DNA of 21,278 bases from JBBTSQ01 sp038078755. GTDB lineage: Bacteria > Patescibacteriota > Minisyncoccia > Phycocordibacterales > JBAYGS01. A program made the position numbers and the translations under genes. Numbering within the stretch: the stretch's first letter is position 1; every line of letters begins with the position of its first letter. Location of the stretch: the NCBI GenBank assembly GCA_038078755.1, contig JBBTSQ010000005.1:1-21278 (forward strand), given 5' to 3'. Of the stretch, positions 1 to 7,275 are shown in pieces. The notes beneath the pieces are model-generated. The model saw only the letters and a program-made list of their open reading frames with translations. It was not told the origin of the DNA and ran no database searches.

Positions 1-22
1 GACTTCTAGTCCGTTCGGTCAA

Positions 23-58
23 ACCCCCAGCCTTCTAGCTGGGGGTGGTTGATTTTTT
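23..58 (+). terminator. Intrinsic terminator-like hairpin
   Basis: Arms at 23-31 and 38-46 are perfect complements (core cccccagc/gctggggg) with a 6-nt loop, followed after a short gap by a run of six T (53-58). It probably ends a gene lying left of the window. The T run is not directly against the stem, so strength is uncertain. Confidence 0.6.
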
Positions 59-68
59 AAGAAATGGA

Positions 69-626
69 ATGGTGGAATCACTATACGAATTAATTATCGC
101 TAAAAATCTAGTGTCTGTTGCAATTGAAGCTGGGTATATATCTCAGGGAGAAGAAGTAGAGAATGCAGTCAAATTGTTACCACCGAGTGCTGACACCTTG
201 TCTATGACTTTTTTAAAAAAACTACACGCGCAACAAAAACACGCAATTTTATTCTTTGGGGAAAGATTTGGTGCTGAGAGGAGAAGGAAGTTGGGGGTTT
301 TATTGAGTGTTGGTTTTGTCGTAAGTAAGGGTATTATTAGAAGTAGCGTGAAAGAATCCTTTACCCATGAGGATTTGCTAAAGTTGGCTAGTGAGTTAGA
401 TGGAAAGTCTCAAAATCAAATAAGAACTATTTTTGATGAATATTTTGAAATGCTCTGCTCGAGGCGGGACTCTACCAAGCAAGAATTACCGCAATTTCTA
501 AGATCAAGGGTTGTCGATAAATTAGCAAGTACCCAAGAATCTTTCTACGAAGATCGTTCCCCGCGGTGTGATATAACACATGGTTATCCAATGAGGGTTA
601 TTTTGGATGGATTTAAGGAAAAGTAA
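69..626 (+). CDS. Hypothetical protein (orphan)
   Basis: An open frame runs to the TAA at 624-626 and encodes about 185 residues from the ATG at 69. A GTG at 45 would add eight residues, but it lies inside the terminator hairpin and is less likely. The protein is mixed alpha/beta in character with many charged residues and no signal peptide, membrane segment or recognisable motif. Its stop codon is only five bases from the stop codon of the convergent pheS, and no terminator lies between them. I do not recognise the family. No clear promoter or Shine-Dalgarno box precedes it. The reading frame is long and AT-richer than the core genes, which fits a lineage-specific gene. Confidence 0.6.
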   Translation: MVESLYELIIAKNLVSVAIEAGYISQGEEVENAVKLLPPSADTLSMTFLKKLHAQQKHAILFFGERFGAERRRKLGVLLSVGFVVSKGIIRSSVKESFTHEDLLKLASELDGKSQNQIRTIFDEYFEMLCSRRDSTKQELPQFLRSRVVDKLASTQESFYEDRSPRCDITHGYPMRVILDGFKEK

Positions 627-631
627 AATAT

Positions 632-1786
632 TTACCTCACCACCGCATCAAACGAATCTTTGGTGACTTCTTCAAGTTTTTTGTGCACGGCGTCAATTTC
701 AGTTGAGGTGAGGGTGCGGTCGAGGGAACGGTAGGTGATGCGGAAGGCGTAGCTCACTTTGCCCTCGCCGAATTTCTTGGCATTTTCGTACTTGTCCAAA
801 AGTTCCACTTCTTCAATTATTCCCGGAGCGGTTTCGCGAACGGTGTCAAAATAGTCATTGGGAATAAATGTCGTTGGCACGACAAAAGAGATGTCGCGGA
901 CAATCGGTGGATATTTACTGACCTCCACAAACTTTTGTCCGAGCGTGAGTTGTTTCCTTACTCGCTCATCTTCTGACCAGAGCAGGCGAATATCGGGAAG
1001 CTCCATACTAATGATCGCAAGGCGCTCGAGGCCAAAGCCGAAGGCCCAGCCATTGTAGCCTTCAATACCAAACTCCTTCAGCACACTCTTGCGAGGCATA
1101 CCGCCGCCCAAAATTTCGATCCACTGGCCATTGATCTCCACCTCGACTTCAAGCGAGGGATCGGTGTAGGGGAAGGTGTCCGGATTGAAACGATACTTTA
1201 CATCCTTGCCGAAGACACTTTGCACCACTTCCGACAGTACATTTTTCAAATCGTCGATGGTGAGCATCTTTTGACTATCAGGCACGAGGTAGAGTCCATC
1301 CATCTGATGAAAGATGTTCATATGGTGTCGATCGATTTCGTCTTTGCGGTAGACTTTGCCGTAGCACATGACGCCGAGCTCTTTACCCTCAGCGATTTTC
1401 TTTTGTGTTTCTCTGAGCTGGAAATAGTAATGCCACATTGCGGTGCCGTGCGTGCGGAGAACATTTTTAGGGTCAACATAGTAGGTATCCGAGGTGCTTC
1501 GAGCGGGGTGGTCAGGCGCGAAGTTGAAGAGGTCGAAGAGGATGTTGGTCGGGATGACTTCAGGAATGTCGATATGGTCGAAGTCTTTCAAGACGGGGAG
1601 GTTAGTCACACGCTCTTTGATTTCAGACAGAGGACTGCCTTTTGTGCGGGACAGGTCGGCCATGGCCATGTATCGCTTGATGCGGAGGGCCTCGGCGTCC
1701 TCGCGAGACTCGAGGGCCTTCAAAAGCTTTTCTTGGTCAGTCGTGGAGACTTTATAAAGATTCCTTTTGAGGTCTGTATGCGACAT
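632..1786 (-). CDS. pheS: Single-chain phenylalanyl-tRNA synthetase (PheS catalytic core + FDX-ACB)
   Basis: Attaches phenylalanine to tRNA-Phe in the cytoplasm. Residues ~75-285 form a class II catalytic core: motif 1 region with HPARSTSDTYYV, motif 2 region YRKDEIDRHH followed by FHQMDG, and motif 3 GFGLERLAI. Residues ~290-384 form a ferredoxin-fold anticodon-binding domain (RDISFVV, LLDKYE, SYAFRITYRS, RTLTSTEID). In ordinary bacteria that domain is the C-terminus of the separate beta subunit PheT. Catalytic core plus FDX-ACB in one chain is the mitochondrial PheRS layout, and the linker PDIRLLWSEDERVRKQ also recalls that enzyme. No pheT adjoins it in this window, and no B3/B4 editing domain is present in the chain. 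The usual N-terminal coiled coil of bacterial PheS is shortened. The ATG at 1786 lies 8 nt after a -10 box, so the mRNA is nearly leaderless. Confidence 0.95.
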   Translation of the reverse strand: MSHTDLKRNLYKVSTTDQEKLLKALESREDAEALRIKRYMAMADLSRTKGSPLSEIKERVTNLPVLKDFDHIDIPEVIPTNILFDLFNFAPDHPARSTSDTYYVDPKNVLRTHGTAMWHYYFQLRETQKKIAEGKELGVMCYGKVYRKDEIDRHHMNIFHQMDGLYLVPDSQKMLTIDDLKNVLSEVVQSVFGKDVKYRFNPDTFPYTDPSLEVEVEINGQWIEILGGGMPRKSVLKEFGIEGYNGWAFGFGLERLAIISMELPDIRLLWSEDERVRKQLTLGQKFVEVSKYPPIVRDISFVVPTTFIPNDYFDTVRETAPGIIEEVELLDKYENAKKFGEGKVSYAFRITYRSLDRTLTSTEIDAVHKKLEEVTKDSFDAVVR

Positions 1787-1794
1787 AGGGTTTT

Positions 1795-1823
1795 AGTGTA
1801 GGGGAATTTCATTGGGAAGTCAA
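1795..1823 (-). promoter_or_regulatory. pheS promoter, nearly leaderless
   Basis: On the minus strand TTGACT (1818-1823) and TACACT (1795-1800) are separated by exactly 17 bp. The predicted +1 is near 1788, two bases before the ATG. No Shine-Dalgarno box fits between them. Confidence 0.75.
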
Positions 1824-1870
1824 AGGGTGGTGGATTAAGGGTATAGGTGGATGGGGTCAATTGACGATAC

Positions 1871-1908
1871 ATACAGTGATTTGATACGGTCGTATCGAAT
1901 CACTGTAT
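1871..1908. repeat. 38-bp palindrome, copy 1 (solo)
   Basis: Arms at 1871-1888 and 1891-1908 pair over 18 bp around a GT centre, with one mismatch (t/c, a G-U pair in RNA). The core arm is atacagtgatttgatacg. The same sequence recurs at 17858 and 18496. This copy sits about 48 bp upstream of the pheS -35 box, between pheS and the terminator of the next minus-strand gene. Confidence 0.9.
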
Positions 1909-1965
1909 CTGTTGTGTGTCTGGAGAGCGGGCGGGTTGCGGTAAGGGGGTGGAGCCTGCTCTATC

Positions 1966-2001
1966 AAAAAAAGAAAAAAGCCCCGCGAGGATACGCGGGG
2001 C
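1966..2001 (-). terminator. Intrinsic terminator of the 2023-2523 gene
   Basis: On the minus strand gccccgcg and cgcggggc (1980-1987/1994-2001) enclose a 6-nt loop. They are followed by a T-rich run (1966-1979 read in reverse). It lies 22 bp after the stop at 2023, which supports a real minus-strand gene there. Confidence 0.85.
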
Positions 2002-2022
2002 CTTGGGGGTATGAAAAACCAA

Positions 2023-2523
2023 TCAGGCGATGGCGAGGTCGAGTTCGTGGGGAGTGATCGTTCTGACACGCCTTCCATTGCTGACACTTTGAATCATCAC
2101 GAGGCTGTCGTCCGAGAATCCGACAATCTTAAACCAATTACAGGTGGTCGCTTTTTTGATCATCACAATCGAATCGAGCACCAATTTTCGCGCCTTGATT
2201 TCCAAGGCATTTTTGATGCATCGGCGGGCGATGTCGATGATTTCGGTCAGCCGGATGAGGTATTTCCGGAAGCATCGGGGAAGGTTGATGAGGTCTGCGA
2301 CCTGCATCAGTGCTTCCCGCAACTCGGATTCTTGGGTCAGTTTCTCGAGTCTCAGACGGTCGATCTTGATTAGTGTCATAAAGCAAACCACAGAGGGGTT
2401 GGCTTTGAGATGCTGTGCAACACGACGGAGGGTTCTGCTGGGGGACGTGCATTTCATAACAGTTGTGCATTTTGATGGGACAGTTCCATTCACGATTAAA
2501 TCATATCTGCGTATTTTGTGCAA
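2023..2523 (-). CDS. Hypothetical protein (orphan), start uncertain
   Basis: A minus-strand frame of up to 166 residues begins with TTG at 2523 and ends just before a good minus-strand terminator. The C-terminal ~118 residues, from an internal Met (MTLIKIDRLRLEKL), look most protein-like: amphipathic helices followed by a beta-rich tail (WFKIVGFSDDSLVMIQSV). The N-terminal ~48 residues are rich in Cys, Ser and Arg and may be non-coding. A GAAAGG box of the kind used by other orphans here lies at 2545-2550, too far from the TTG. The 5' end may therefore be degenerate or wrongly placed. Overlapping plus-strand frames at 2011-2373 and 2144-2734 have no comparable support. I do not recognise the family. 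Confidence 0.55.
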   Translation of the reverse strand: MHKIRRYDLIVNGTVPSKCTTVMKCTSPSRTLRRVAQHLKANPSVVCFMTLIKIDRLRLEKLTQESELREALMQVADLINLPRCFRKYLIRLTEIIDIARRCIKNALEIKARKLVLDSIVMIKKATTCNWFKIVGFSDDSLVMIQSVSNGRRVRTITPHELDLAIA

Positions 2524-2644
2524 TCACACCAAGGTGTTGATTTACCTTTCTGTTGAGCCCCTCCTTCGCATCTCCGTTGCTTCGAGCTACGGAAGGGCAA
2601 GCATTTTTAGAGCAATATCCAAAACGGTAGCTCAGCTAGGCTAT

Positions 2645-2704
2645 AAAAGTGCTAAACGGCTCACTGGTTTACATTGCAAAAGTAGTGAGCCGTTTAGCAC
2701 TTTT
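2645..2704. repeat. Perfect 21-bp intergenic hairpin
   Basis: Arms at 2645-2665 and 2684-2704 are exact reverse complements around an 18-nt loop. The arms end in A4 and T4. It lies between two divergent genes, where a simple terminator role is hard to explain. The arm contains aacggctcactggt, shared exactly with the hairpin at 14832-14872. Confidence 0.9.
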
Positions 2705-2722
2705 GTGGCTCTACAGAGCCAC
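2705..2722. repeat. Small hairpin gtggctc-TACA-gagccac
   Basis: A 7-bp stem with a TACA loop directly abuts the 21-bp hairpin. The string tacagagccac recurs at 14811-14821 next to the related hairpin cluster. Confidence 0.7.
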
Positions 2723-2764
2723 TGTATAGTGTAAAGCTATCCCCAAATTGGGTAATCAAAAAGC

Positions 2765-2793
2765 TTCCTTTTTATTCTATTTTTTGCTATACT
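2765..2793 (+). promoter_or_regulatory. gyrB promoter
   Basis: TTCCTT (2765-2770) and TATACT (2788-2793) have 17-bp spacing. The predicted start near 2800 gives a ~37-nt leader. The leader contains a small gggc/gccc hairpin and an AT-rich stretch with no clear Shine-Dalgarno box. Confidence 0.55.
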
Positions 2794-2836
2794 AGATGGA
2801 TACAGGGCGTAGGCCCCGTTATATTTTTTACTAAAA

Positions 2837-4921
2837 ATGGCAAAAGAACCGAAAGAAAAAACAGCCAAGAAAGATGCCTACGGAGCGGAGGCGATTACTG
2901 TACTTGAAGGTCTGGATCCGGTACGCAAGCGCCCCGGAATGTACATCGGTACCACTGGTCCCGATGGTCTCCAGCACCTCATCACTGAAATTTTCGACAA
3001 CTCTCGCGACGAAGCGATGGGTGGCTTTTGTAATGATATCGAAATCGCGCTCCTTCCGGGCAATCAGGTGCGAGTGGTAGACAACGGCCGAGGGATTCCC
3101 GTTGATATTCACTCAAAAACCAAAGTGTCGGCACTTGAGACGGTCATGACCGTGCTTCATGCCGGAGGAAAGTTTGGTGGCGAAGGCTACAAAGTGTCCG
3201 GCGGTCTGCACGGTGTGGGCGCGTCGGTGGTCAATGCGCTCTCTATCTACTGTCAGGTGCAAGTACACAAAGATGGCGGTGTCTATATGCAGGAATATAG
3301 TCAGGGCAAGAAAAAAGCCAACGTCAAGAAAATTGCCACAACAAAACAGCACGGCACGATTGTACTTTTTGAGCCAGACAAAGAAATTTTCAAAGAAGGT
3401 ACGGTATTTGATTTTCATCGCGTGGTCAACCATATGCGTCAGCAGGCATACTTGGTGAAGGGTCTTCGTATTTCAGTGATTGATGCCCGAGAATACAAGG
3501 GGTCGCTCGATCTCGATGATGTATTCTATCTCCGCGAGATTGGTCTCGATGTGCCGTCACAAACTTTTTATTTCGAAGGCGGTCTCTTGTCGCTGGTGGC
3601 GTTTTACAACAAGACCCAGAAGCCACTCCACAAAAATATTTTCTATGTTGAAAAGAAAGTTGAAGGTGTCGAGTCGGTAGAGGTGGCGCTTCAGTATGTC
3701 GATGATATCGCGTCTCGCGTACTGGCTTTTGCCAACAATATTCACACGGCCGAAGGCGGTACCCATATCACTGGTTTCAAGACGGCGCTCACTCGCAGTA
3801 TCAACAGCTACGCTCGAAAAAATAACATCGTCAAAGAAAATGACGACAATTTTACTGGAGACGACGTGCTTGAAGGGCTCACGTGCGTGGTGTCGGTCAA
3901 GCTTCGCGAGATTCAGTTTGAAGGACAGACTAAAGGTAAATTGGGTAGTGTGGAGGCACAAGGAGCGGTAGCGACTGTCTTCGGCGAAGCCTTTGCTGCG
4001 TTTCTCGAGGAGAATCCAGACGATGCGCGAGCCATTGTACAGAAATCGATTTTGGCGCTTCGCGCTCGTAAGGCAGCCAAGGCGGCAAAGGATTCTATTT
4101 TGCGAAAAGGTTTGCTTGAGGGAATGACCTTGCCGGGTAAACTTGCCGATTGTCAGACCAAGGATGCTGCCGAATCCGAACTCTTTATTGTGGAGGGAGA
4201 TTCTGCGGGAGGCACTGCCAAGACGGGACGCGATCGTCGCACGCAGGCGATCTTGCCACTTCGTGGAAAAATTTTGAATATTGAACGTGCTCGTCTCGAC
4301 CGTATGCTTGGATCGGAGCAAATTACCAATCTTGTGGTGGCGCTTGGTACCGCCATCGGAGACACCTTTGATATTGCAAAACTCCGCTATCACAAAATTA
4401 TTATCGCCACCGATGCGGACGTGGACGGTGCTCACATTCGTACCCTTTTGCTCACGCTTTTGTATCGCTATTTTAAGCCGTTGATTGATGGAGGATTTAT
4501 TTATATTGCTCAACCGCCACTCTACAAACTCAAACGAGGTAAAGAAATTTTGTATTTCTATTCTGAAGAAGAAAAAGTAAAGCATTTGGGTAAAGAGGAG
4601 ATTGCGATTGAAGATCCAGATGCTATTGATGGGGAAGAAGCGCAGGCAGAAGAAGGTGTAGAGGAAGAAAAAGGCAAAGGCAAGGTGGCTCCGAAAAAAT
4701 CTGCCAAGGTCCAGATTCAGCGATACAAGGGTCTCGGAGAAATGAATGCGGATGAGCTCTGGGAGACCACCATGGATCCAGACAGCCGGATTTTGCGCCG
4801 AGTAATGATCGAGGACGCACAGGAGGCGGATAAGATTTTTGATATGTTGATGGGGACGGATGTGCCGGCACGAAAATCATTCATCCAATCTAACGCGAAG
4901 TACGCCAACCTGGACGTCTAA
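2837..4921 (+). CDS. gyrB: DNA gyrase subunit B
   Basis: ATPase subunit of the type II topoisomerase that introduces negative supercoils. The N-terminal GHKL ATPase shows RPGMYIG, EIFDNSRDEA, VDNGRGIP and the lid GGKFGGEGYKVSGGLHGVGA. The transducer follows. The TOPRIM domain carries EGDSAGG (E453) and DADVDG (D526, D528, D530). The C-terminus has YKGLGEMNADELWETTMDP, typical of GyrB/ParE. At 694 residues it lacks the extra domain of E. coli GyrB and matches the short bacterial form. An acidic then lysine-rich insert (~593-625) interrupts the region after TOPRIM. GyrB is preferred over ParE because of the overall match and the ending KSFIQSNAKYANLDV. gyrA is not in the window. The TAA is followed almost directly by a foldback element. 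Confidence 0.97.
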   Translation: MAKEPKEKTAKKDAYGAEAITVLEGLDPVRKRPGMYIGTTGPDGLQHLITEIFDNSRDEAMGGFCNDIEIALLPGNQVRVVDNGRGIPVDIHSKTKVSALETVMTVLHAGGKFGGEGYKVSGGLHGVGASVVNALSIYCQVQVHKDGGVYMQEYSQGKKKANVKKIATTKQHGTIVLFEPDKEIFKEGTVFDFHRVVNHMRQQAYLVKGLRISVIDAREYKGSLDLDDVFYLREIGLDVPSQTFYFEGGLLSLVAFYNKTQKPLHKNIFYVEKKVEGVESVEVALQYVDDIASRVLAFANNIHTAEGGTHITGFKTALTRSINSYARKNNIVKENDDNFTGDDVLEGLTCVVSVKLREIQFEGQTKGKLGSVEAQGAVATVFGEAFAAFLEENPDDARAIVQKSILALRARKAAKAAKDSILRKGLLEGMTLPGKLADCQTKDAAESELFIVEGDSAGGTAKTGRDRRTQAILPLRGKILNIERARLDRMLGSEQITNLVVALGTAIGDTFDIAKLRYHKIIIATDADVDGAHIRTLLLTLLYRYFKPLIDGGFIYIAQPPLYKLKRGKEILYFYSEEEKVKHLGKEEIAIEDPDAIDGEEAQAEEGVEEEKGKGKVAPKKSAKVQIQRYKGLGEMNADELWETTMDPDSRILRRVMIEDAQEADKIFDMLMGTDVPARKSFIQSNAKYANLDV

Positions 4922-4922
4922 A

Positions 4923-5049
4923 TTAAAGCAAGCAAAATCATCTCATCTACTTCGTTGCTTCGCTCGTTTGCTCCCGCAACGTACTTCTGTACGTTTTGGT
5001 CGCAAGCCTCGCTCGCGCCTCGTATCTAAGACAATTTTGCTTGCTTTAA
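4923..5049. repeat. 127-bp foldback element A after gyrB
   Basis: Outer arms 4923-4938 and 5034-5049 are perfect 16-bp complements (ttaaagcaagcaaaat). An inner 7-bp stem 4978-4984/4989-4995 (aacgtac-ttct-gtacgtt) marks the centre. The intervening arms pair only partly. It starts two bases after the gyrB stop codon and might act as the gyrB 3' end. Confidence 0.8.
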
Positions 5050-5071
5050 GAGTAAAGGGTGATGATTCCGT

Positions 5072-5108
5072 CACCAAAATACCCTTATAAAATAAGGGTA
5101 TTTTGGTG
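5072..5108. terminator. 17-bp perfect hairpin, possible terminator
   Basis: caccaaaatacccttat (5072-5088) pairs perfectly with 5092-5108 around an AAA loop. It lies between the gyrB foldback and the next promoter, whose -35 begins two bases after the hairpin. There is no trailing T run, so an insulating or regulatory role is also possible. Confidence 0.5.
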
Positions 5109-5109
5109 C

Positions 5110-5138
5110 TTGACTTTAAATATAGAGTATGCTATACT
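5110..5138 (+). promoter_or_regulatory. Strong promoter with extended -10
   Basis: TTGACT (5110-5115), a 17-bp spacer and TATACT (5133-5138) preceded by TGC. The predicted start near 5145 leaves a ~39-nt leader with a GAAAGG box before the ATG at 5184. Confidence 0.85.
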
Positions 5139-5183
5139 ATACACAGAAACCATTAACCCCCAGAAATGGGAGAAAGGCAGGTT

Positions 5184-5693
5184 ATGTTCGTTGCAAAAAG
5201 TGGATATACTGGGCATCTCTTTGAAGAAGAGGTGATTGGCACTCCCAAAATAGTGTCGTGGCAGGCAGATGGACGGCGGTGGAAGGTTCGTGATTGCGTT
5301 GAGTTTGCTCATCGGCATCAGCTCACACAGCATGGCCCGATCGCTGAACAACTTCGGCTCAAGGTGGCGGAGAGACTCGGTGTGGATGGACGGCGAGTGC
5401 TGATCTATAACACCATCAACACTCCCTTCGATTTTTATCTGGGAGCGGATTGTTTCTTCGAATTTCAGGGCACCGTGGTGACCTGTGACGCCTCACTTCG
5501 CAACAAAGGTTCTTACAAAGCCGATGTTCAAATCGGTGAAGCGATCATCGGGCAAGATGGTGAGCCGAATCAGGAAGAGATTAATCGGCTCGCCGATCAA
5601 ATCGCCGGACAGTGGCATCGGAATTTTCGCCGCTTTCGGGAGGTCTGCACGCAGAGGCAGGGAGGAGGGGTTCTAACATGGCATCCAACCTGA
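5184..5693 (+). CDS. Hypothetical protein with possible nuclease-like acidic/lysine motif
   Basis: Encodes 169 residues. The ATG at 5184 is chosen over the one at 5166 because GAAAGG sits 6 nt before it, as in other orphans of this window. The middle of the protein has TPFDFYLGAD, FFEFQG, VVTCDAS and KADVQIG (D83, D89, E93, D102, K112). The spacing of acidic residues and lysines on predicted strands resembles a PD-(D/E)XK-type nuclease core, but I cannot confirm that fold. There is no signal peptide or membrane segment. The 3' end overlaps the zinc-ribbon gene by 16 bp, so the two are probably translated from one mRNA driven by the strong 5110 promoter. The family is not recognised. Confidence 0.75.
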   Translation: MFVAKSGYTGHLFEEEVIGTPKIVSWQADGRRWKVRDCVEFAHRHQLTQHGPIAEQLRLKVAERLGVDGRRVLIYNTINTPFDFYLGADCFFEFQGTVVTCDASLRNKGSYKADVQIGEAIIGQDGEPNQEEINRLADQIAGQWHRNFRRFREVCTQRQGGGVLTWHPT

Positions 5694-5902
5694 CGTTCCT
5701 CTGTGACCGATGCGGATCGTATTCGGTCTGTCGCGAGACATTTGTGGCTTTTCTGACTACCGATGAAATCGAAAAGATGGAAGAGTTGCAAATAGACCCA
5801 TCGGTGGTAGAAATCCGGATTCGATTCCACAACGGCATTTGCCCACAGTGTGGCGAGGCGGCCACAACTACGCGGACATTCGAAGTCGTCCGAAAAAAGT
5901 GA
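5678..5902 (+). CDS. Small zinc-ribbon protein
   Basis: Encodes 74 residues. The ATG at 5678 has a strong Shine-Dalgarno run (ggaggagggg, 5661-5670) inside the end of the upstream gene. Two CxxC knuckles, CDRCG near residue 9 and CPQCG near residue 58, should bind one zinc ion as a ribbon. The segment between them is acidic and beta-rich (DPSVVEIRIRFHNG). Small ribbons like this often bind nucleic acid or a partner protein, but no specific role can be read here. It overlaps the preceding gene and is followed by a clear terminator, so it is the last gene of a two-gene unit. Confidence 0.8.
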   Translation: MASNLTFLCDRCGSYSVCRETFVAFLTTDEIEKMEELQIDPSVVEIRIRFHNGICPQCGEAATTTRTFEVVRKK

Positions 5903-5910
5903 CTTTACGC

Positions 5911-5941
5911 AAAACCGGCAGCACGAGCTGTCGGTTTTTTT
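5911..5941 (+). terminator. Intrinsic terminator, probably bidirectional
   Basis: aaaaccggcag (5911-5921) pairs with ctgtcggtttt (5928-5938), one G-U pair, followed by T. The leading A run would give a T tract on the minus strand too, so it may also end thrS transcripts from the right. Confidence 0.85.
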
Positions 5942-5998
5942 ATCGAGGAGCGAGAGCGACGAGATACTGAGACAGTAGGTCGAATGTATGTCTTCTAA

Positions 5999-7243
5999 TT
6001 ATTTCTTTTCTTTAATTTCTTTGAGCAATTTTGCGACGATTTCTTCGGTGGTCATCTGCCCGAGATTGCCCTTGTCGCGACTTTCGAGAGTGACTTTTTT
6101 AGCCTCAATATCTTTGTCACCGATAATAATGAAGTACGGGACTTTTTCAAGCTTGGTGGCGCGCACTTTTTTGCCAAAGCCCCCATTACCTTCAATCAAT
6201 TCACAACGAATATTTGCTTCACGGAGCGCCGAGTATACTTTCTTGGCTTCGGCATGATGTGGTTCGTCGATAGGAATGATATTGACTTGTACGGGTGCGA
6301 GCCAGAGGGGGAAGGCTCCCATATATTTCTCAATCAAGAAAGCAATAATGCGTTCGATGGCGCCGACCGATGAGCGGTGGACCACTCGAGCAATTTCTTC
6401 TTTTCCGGCTTCGTTGGTGTAGACGAGATTGAATCTGCCCGGCATACAAAAGTCGTACTGCACAGTAAATGCAGTGTCTTCCTTGCCGTTGGCATTTTTC
6501 ATTTGGACATCAATCTTTGGACCGTAGAAAGCGGCTTCATCTTTTGCTTCGGTAAAGGTGCCTCCGCGCTTTACAAGCAATGCCCGCATCAAATTCTCGC
6601 TCTTTTCCCACGATGCGTCATCTTTATAGTATTTTTCAGTGTTGGTGATGTCGCCAAGCGAGAGGCGGAACCAGTAGTCGATACCCTTTTTGAGACCCAT
6701 CGTCTCGGTGACGAATTCAATCAGGTCGAGCGCCTTACCGATTTCCTCGACTGCTTGCTCATCGTCTTTGCAGATGATGTGAGCGTCAGAGAGACAGAAA
6801 GATCTTACTCGTTGGAGACCCATCAATTCTCCTGATTGCTCATAGCGATAGAGGCGAGCGAGTTCCGCAATGCGGACGGGAAGCTCTTTGTAACTGTGGG
6901 GTTTTCGTAGATAGAGCTCAAAATGATGCGGGCAAGTCATTGGACGAAGCATAAATTCTTCGTCATCAATTTTGATTGGCGCGTACATTGAATCCTTGTA
7001 GTGCGGATAGTGGCCAGATTTTTTGTAGAGGTCGAGCTTGGCAATTTCCGGAGTGTAGACGTGTTTGTAATCACGTTTGGTTTCTTCGTCGACAATGAAG
7101 CGCTCGAGCTCGCGGCGAATTACTGACCCTTTTTCAGTCCAGAGCGGAAGGCCTTTGCCGACCGATGTCGAGAAAGCAAAGAGATCGAGTTCACGGCCTA
7201 GCTTCTTGTGATCGCGTTCTTCGGGGGCGGGGGTTGCATTCAT
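5999..7243 (-). CDS. thrS: Threonyl-tRNA synthetase, minimal form without TGS and editing domains
   Basis: Charges tRNA-Thr in the cytoplasm. The 414 residues correspond to the catalytic and anticodon-binding parts of the ~640-residue bacterial enzyme. The chain opens at DHKKLGRELDLF, the segment that normally follows the editing domain. Catalytic motifs include RPMTCPHHFELY, RYEQSGELMGLQRVRSF and VVHRSSVGAIERI. Zinc ligands C104, H155 and H289 are in place. The anticodon-binding domain begins near residue 312 (PLWLAPVQVNIIPI). The start is firm: upstream there is a hairpin and leader, not lost coding sequence. The missing N-terminal editing domain normally removes Ser-tRNA-Thr, so proofreading must be absent or supplied in trans. 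Expression is probably controlled by the T-box-type leader at 7276-7674. Confidence 0.96.
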   Translation of the reverse strand: MNATPAPEERDHKKLGRELDLFAFSTSVGKGLPLWTEKGSVIRRELERFIVDEETKRDYKHVYTPEIAKLDLYKKSGHYPHYKDSMYAPIKIDDEEFMLRPMTCPHHFELYLRKPHSYKELPVRIAELARLYRYEQSGELMGLQRVRSFCLSDAHIICKDDEQAVEEIGKALDLIEFVTETMGLKKGIDYWFRLSLGDITNTEKYYKDDASWEKSENLMRALLVKRGGTFTEAKDEAAFYGPKIDVQMKNANGKEDTAFTVQYDFCMPGRFNLVYTNEAGKEEIARVVHRSSVGAIERIIAFLIEKYMGAFPLWLAPVQVNIIPIDEPHHAEAKKVYSALREANIRCELIEGNGGFGKKVRATKLEKVPYFIIIGDKDIEAKKVTLESRDKGNLGQMTTEEIVAKLLKEIKEKK

Positions 7244-7275
7244 AGAGATATAAAAATAATGAAATAATTAAAATA

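Noticed and set aside
1220..1801. 193-residue plus-strand open frame
   Set aside because: Antisense to pheS, whose domains are unmistakable.
2611..2660. tRNA-like D-arm string (ggtagctcagctaggct)
   Set aside because: No acceptor stem, anticodon arm or T-arm with GTTCGA follows; the downstream sequence is taken up by a 21-bp hairpin.
2144..2734. 196-residue plus-strand open frame
   Set aside because: Runs through the two hairpins before gyrB and has no ribosome site or terminator. The opposite frame ends at a good terminator.
3557..4585. 342-residue minus-strand open frame inside gyrB
   Set aside because: Lies wholly within gyrB, is low in recognisable features and is a reading-frame shadow.
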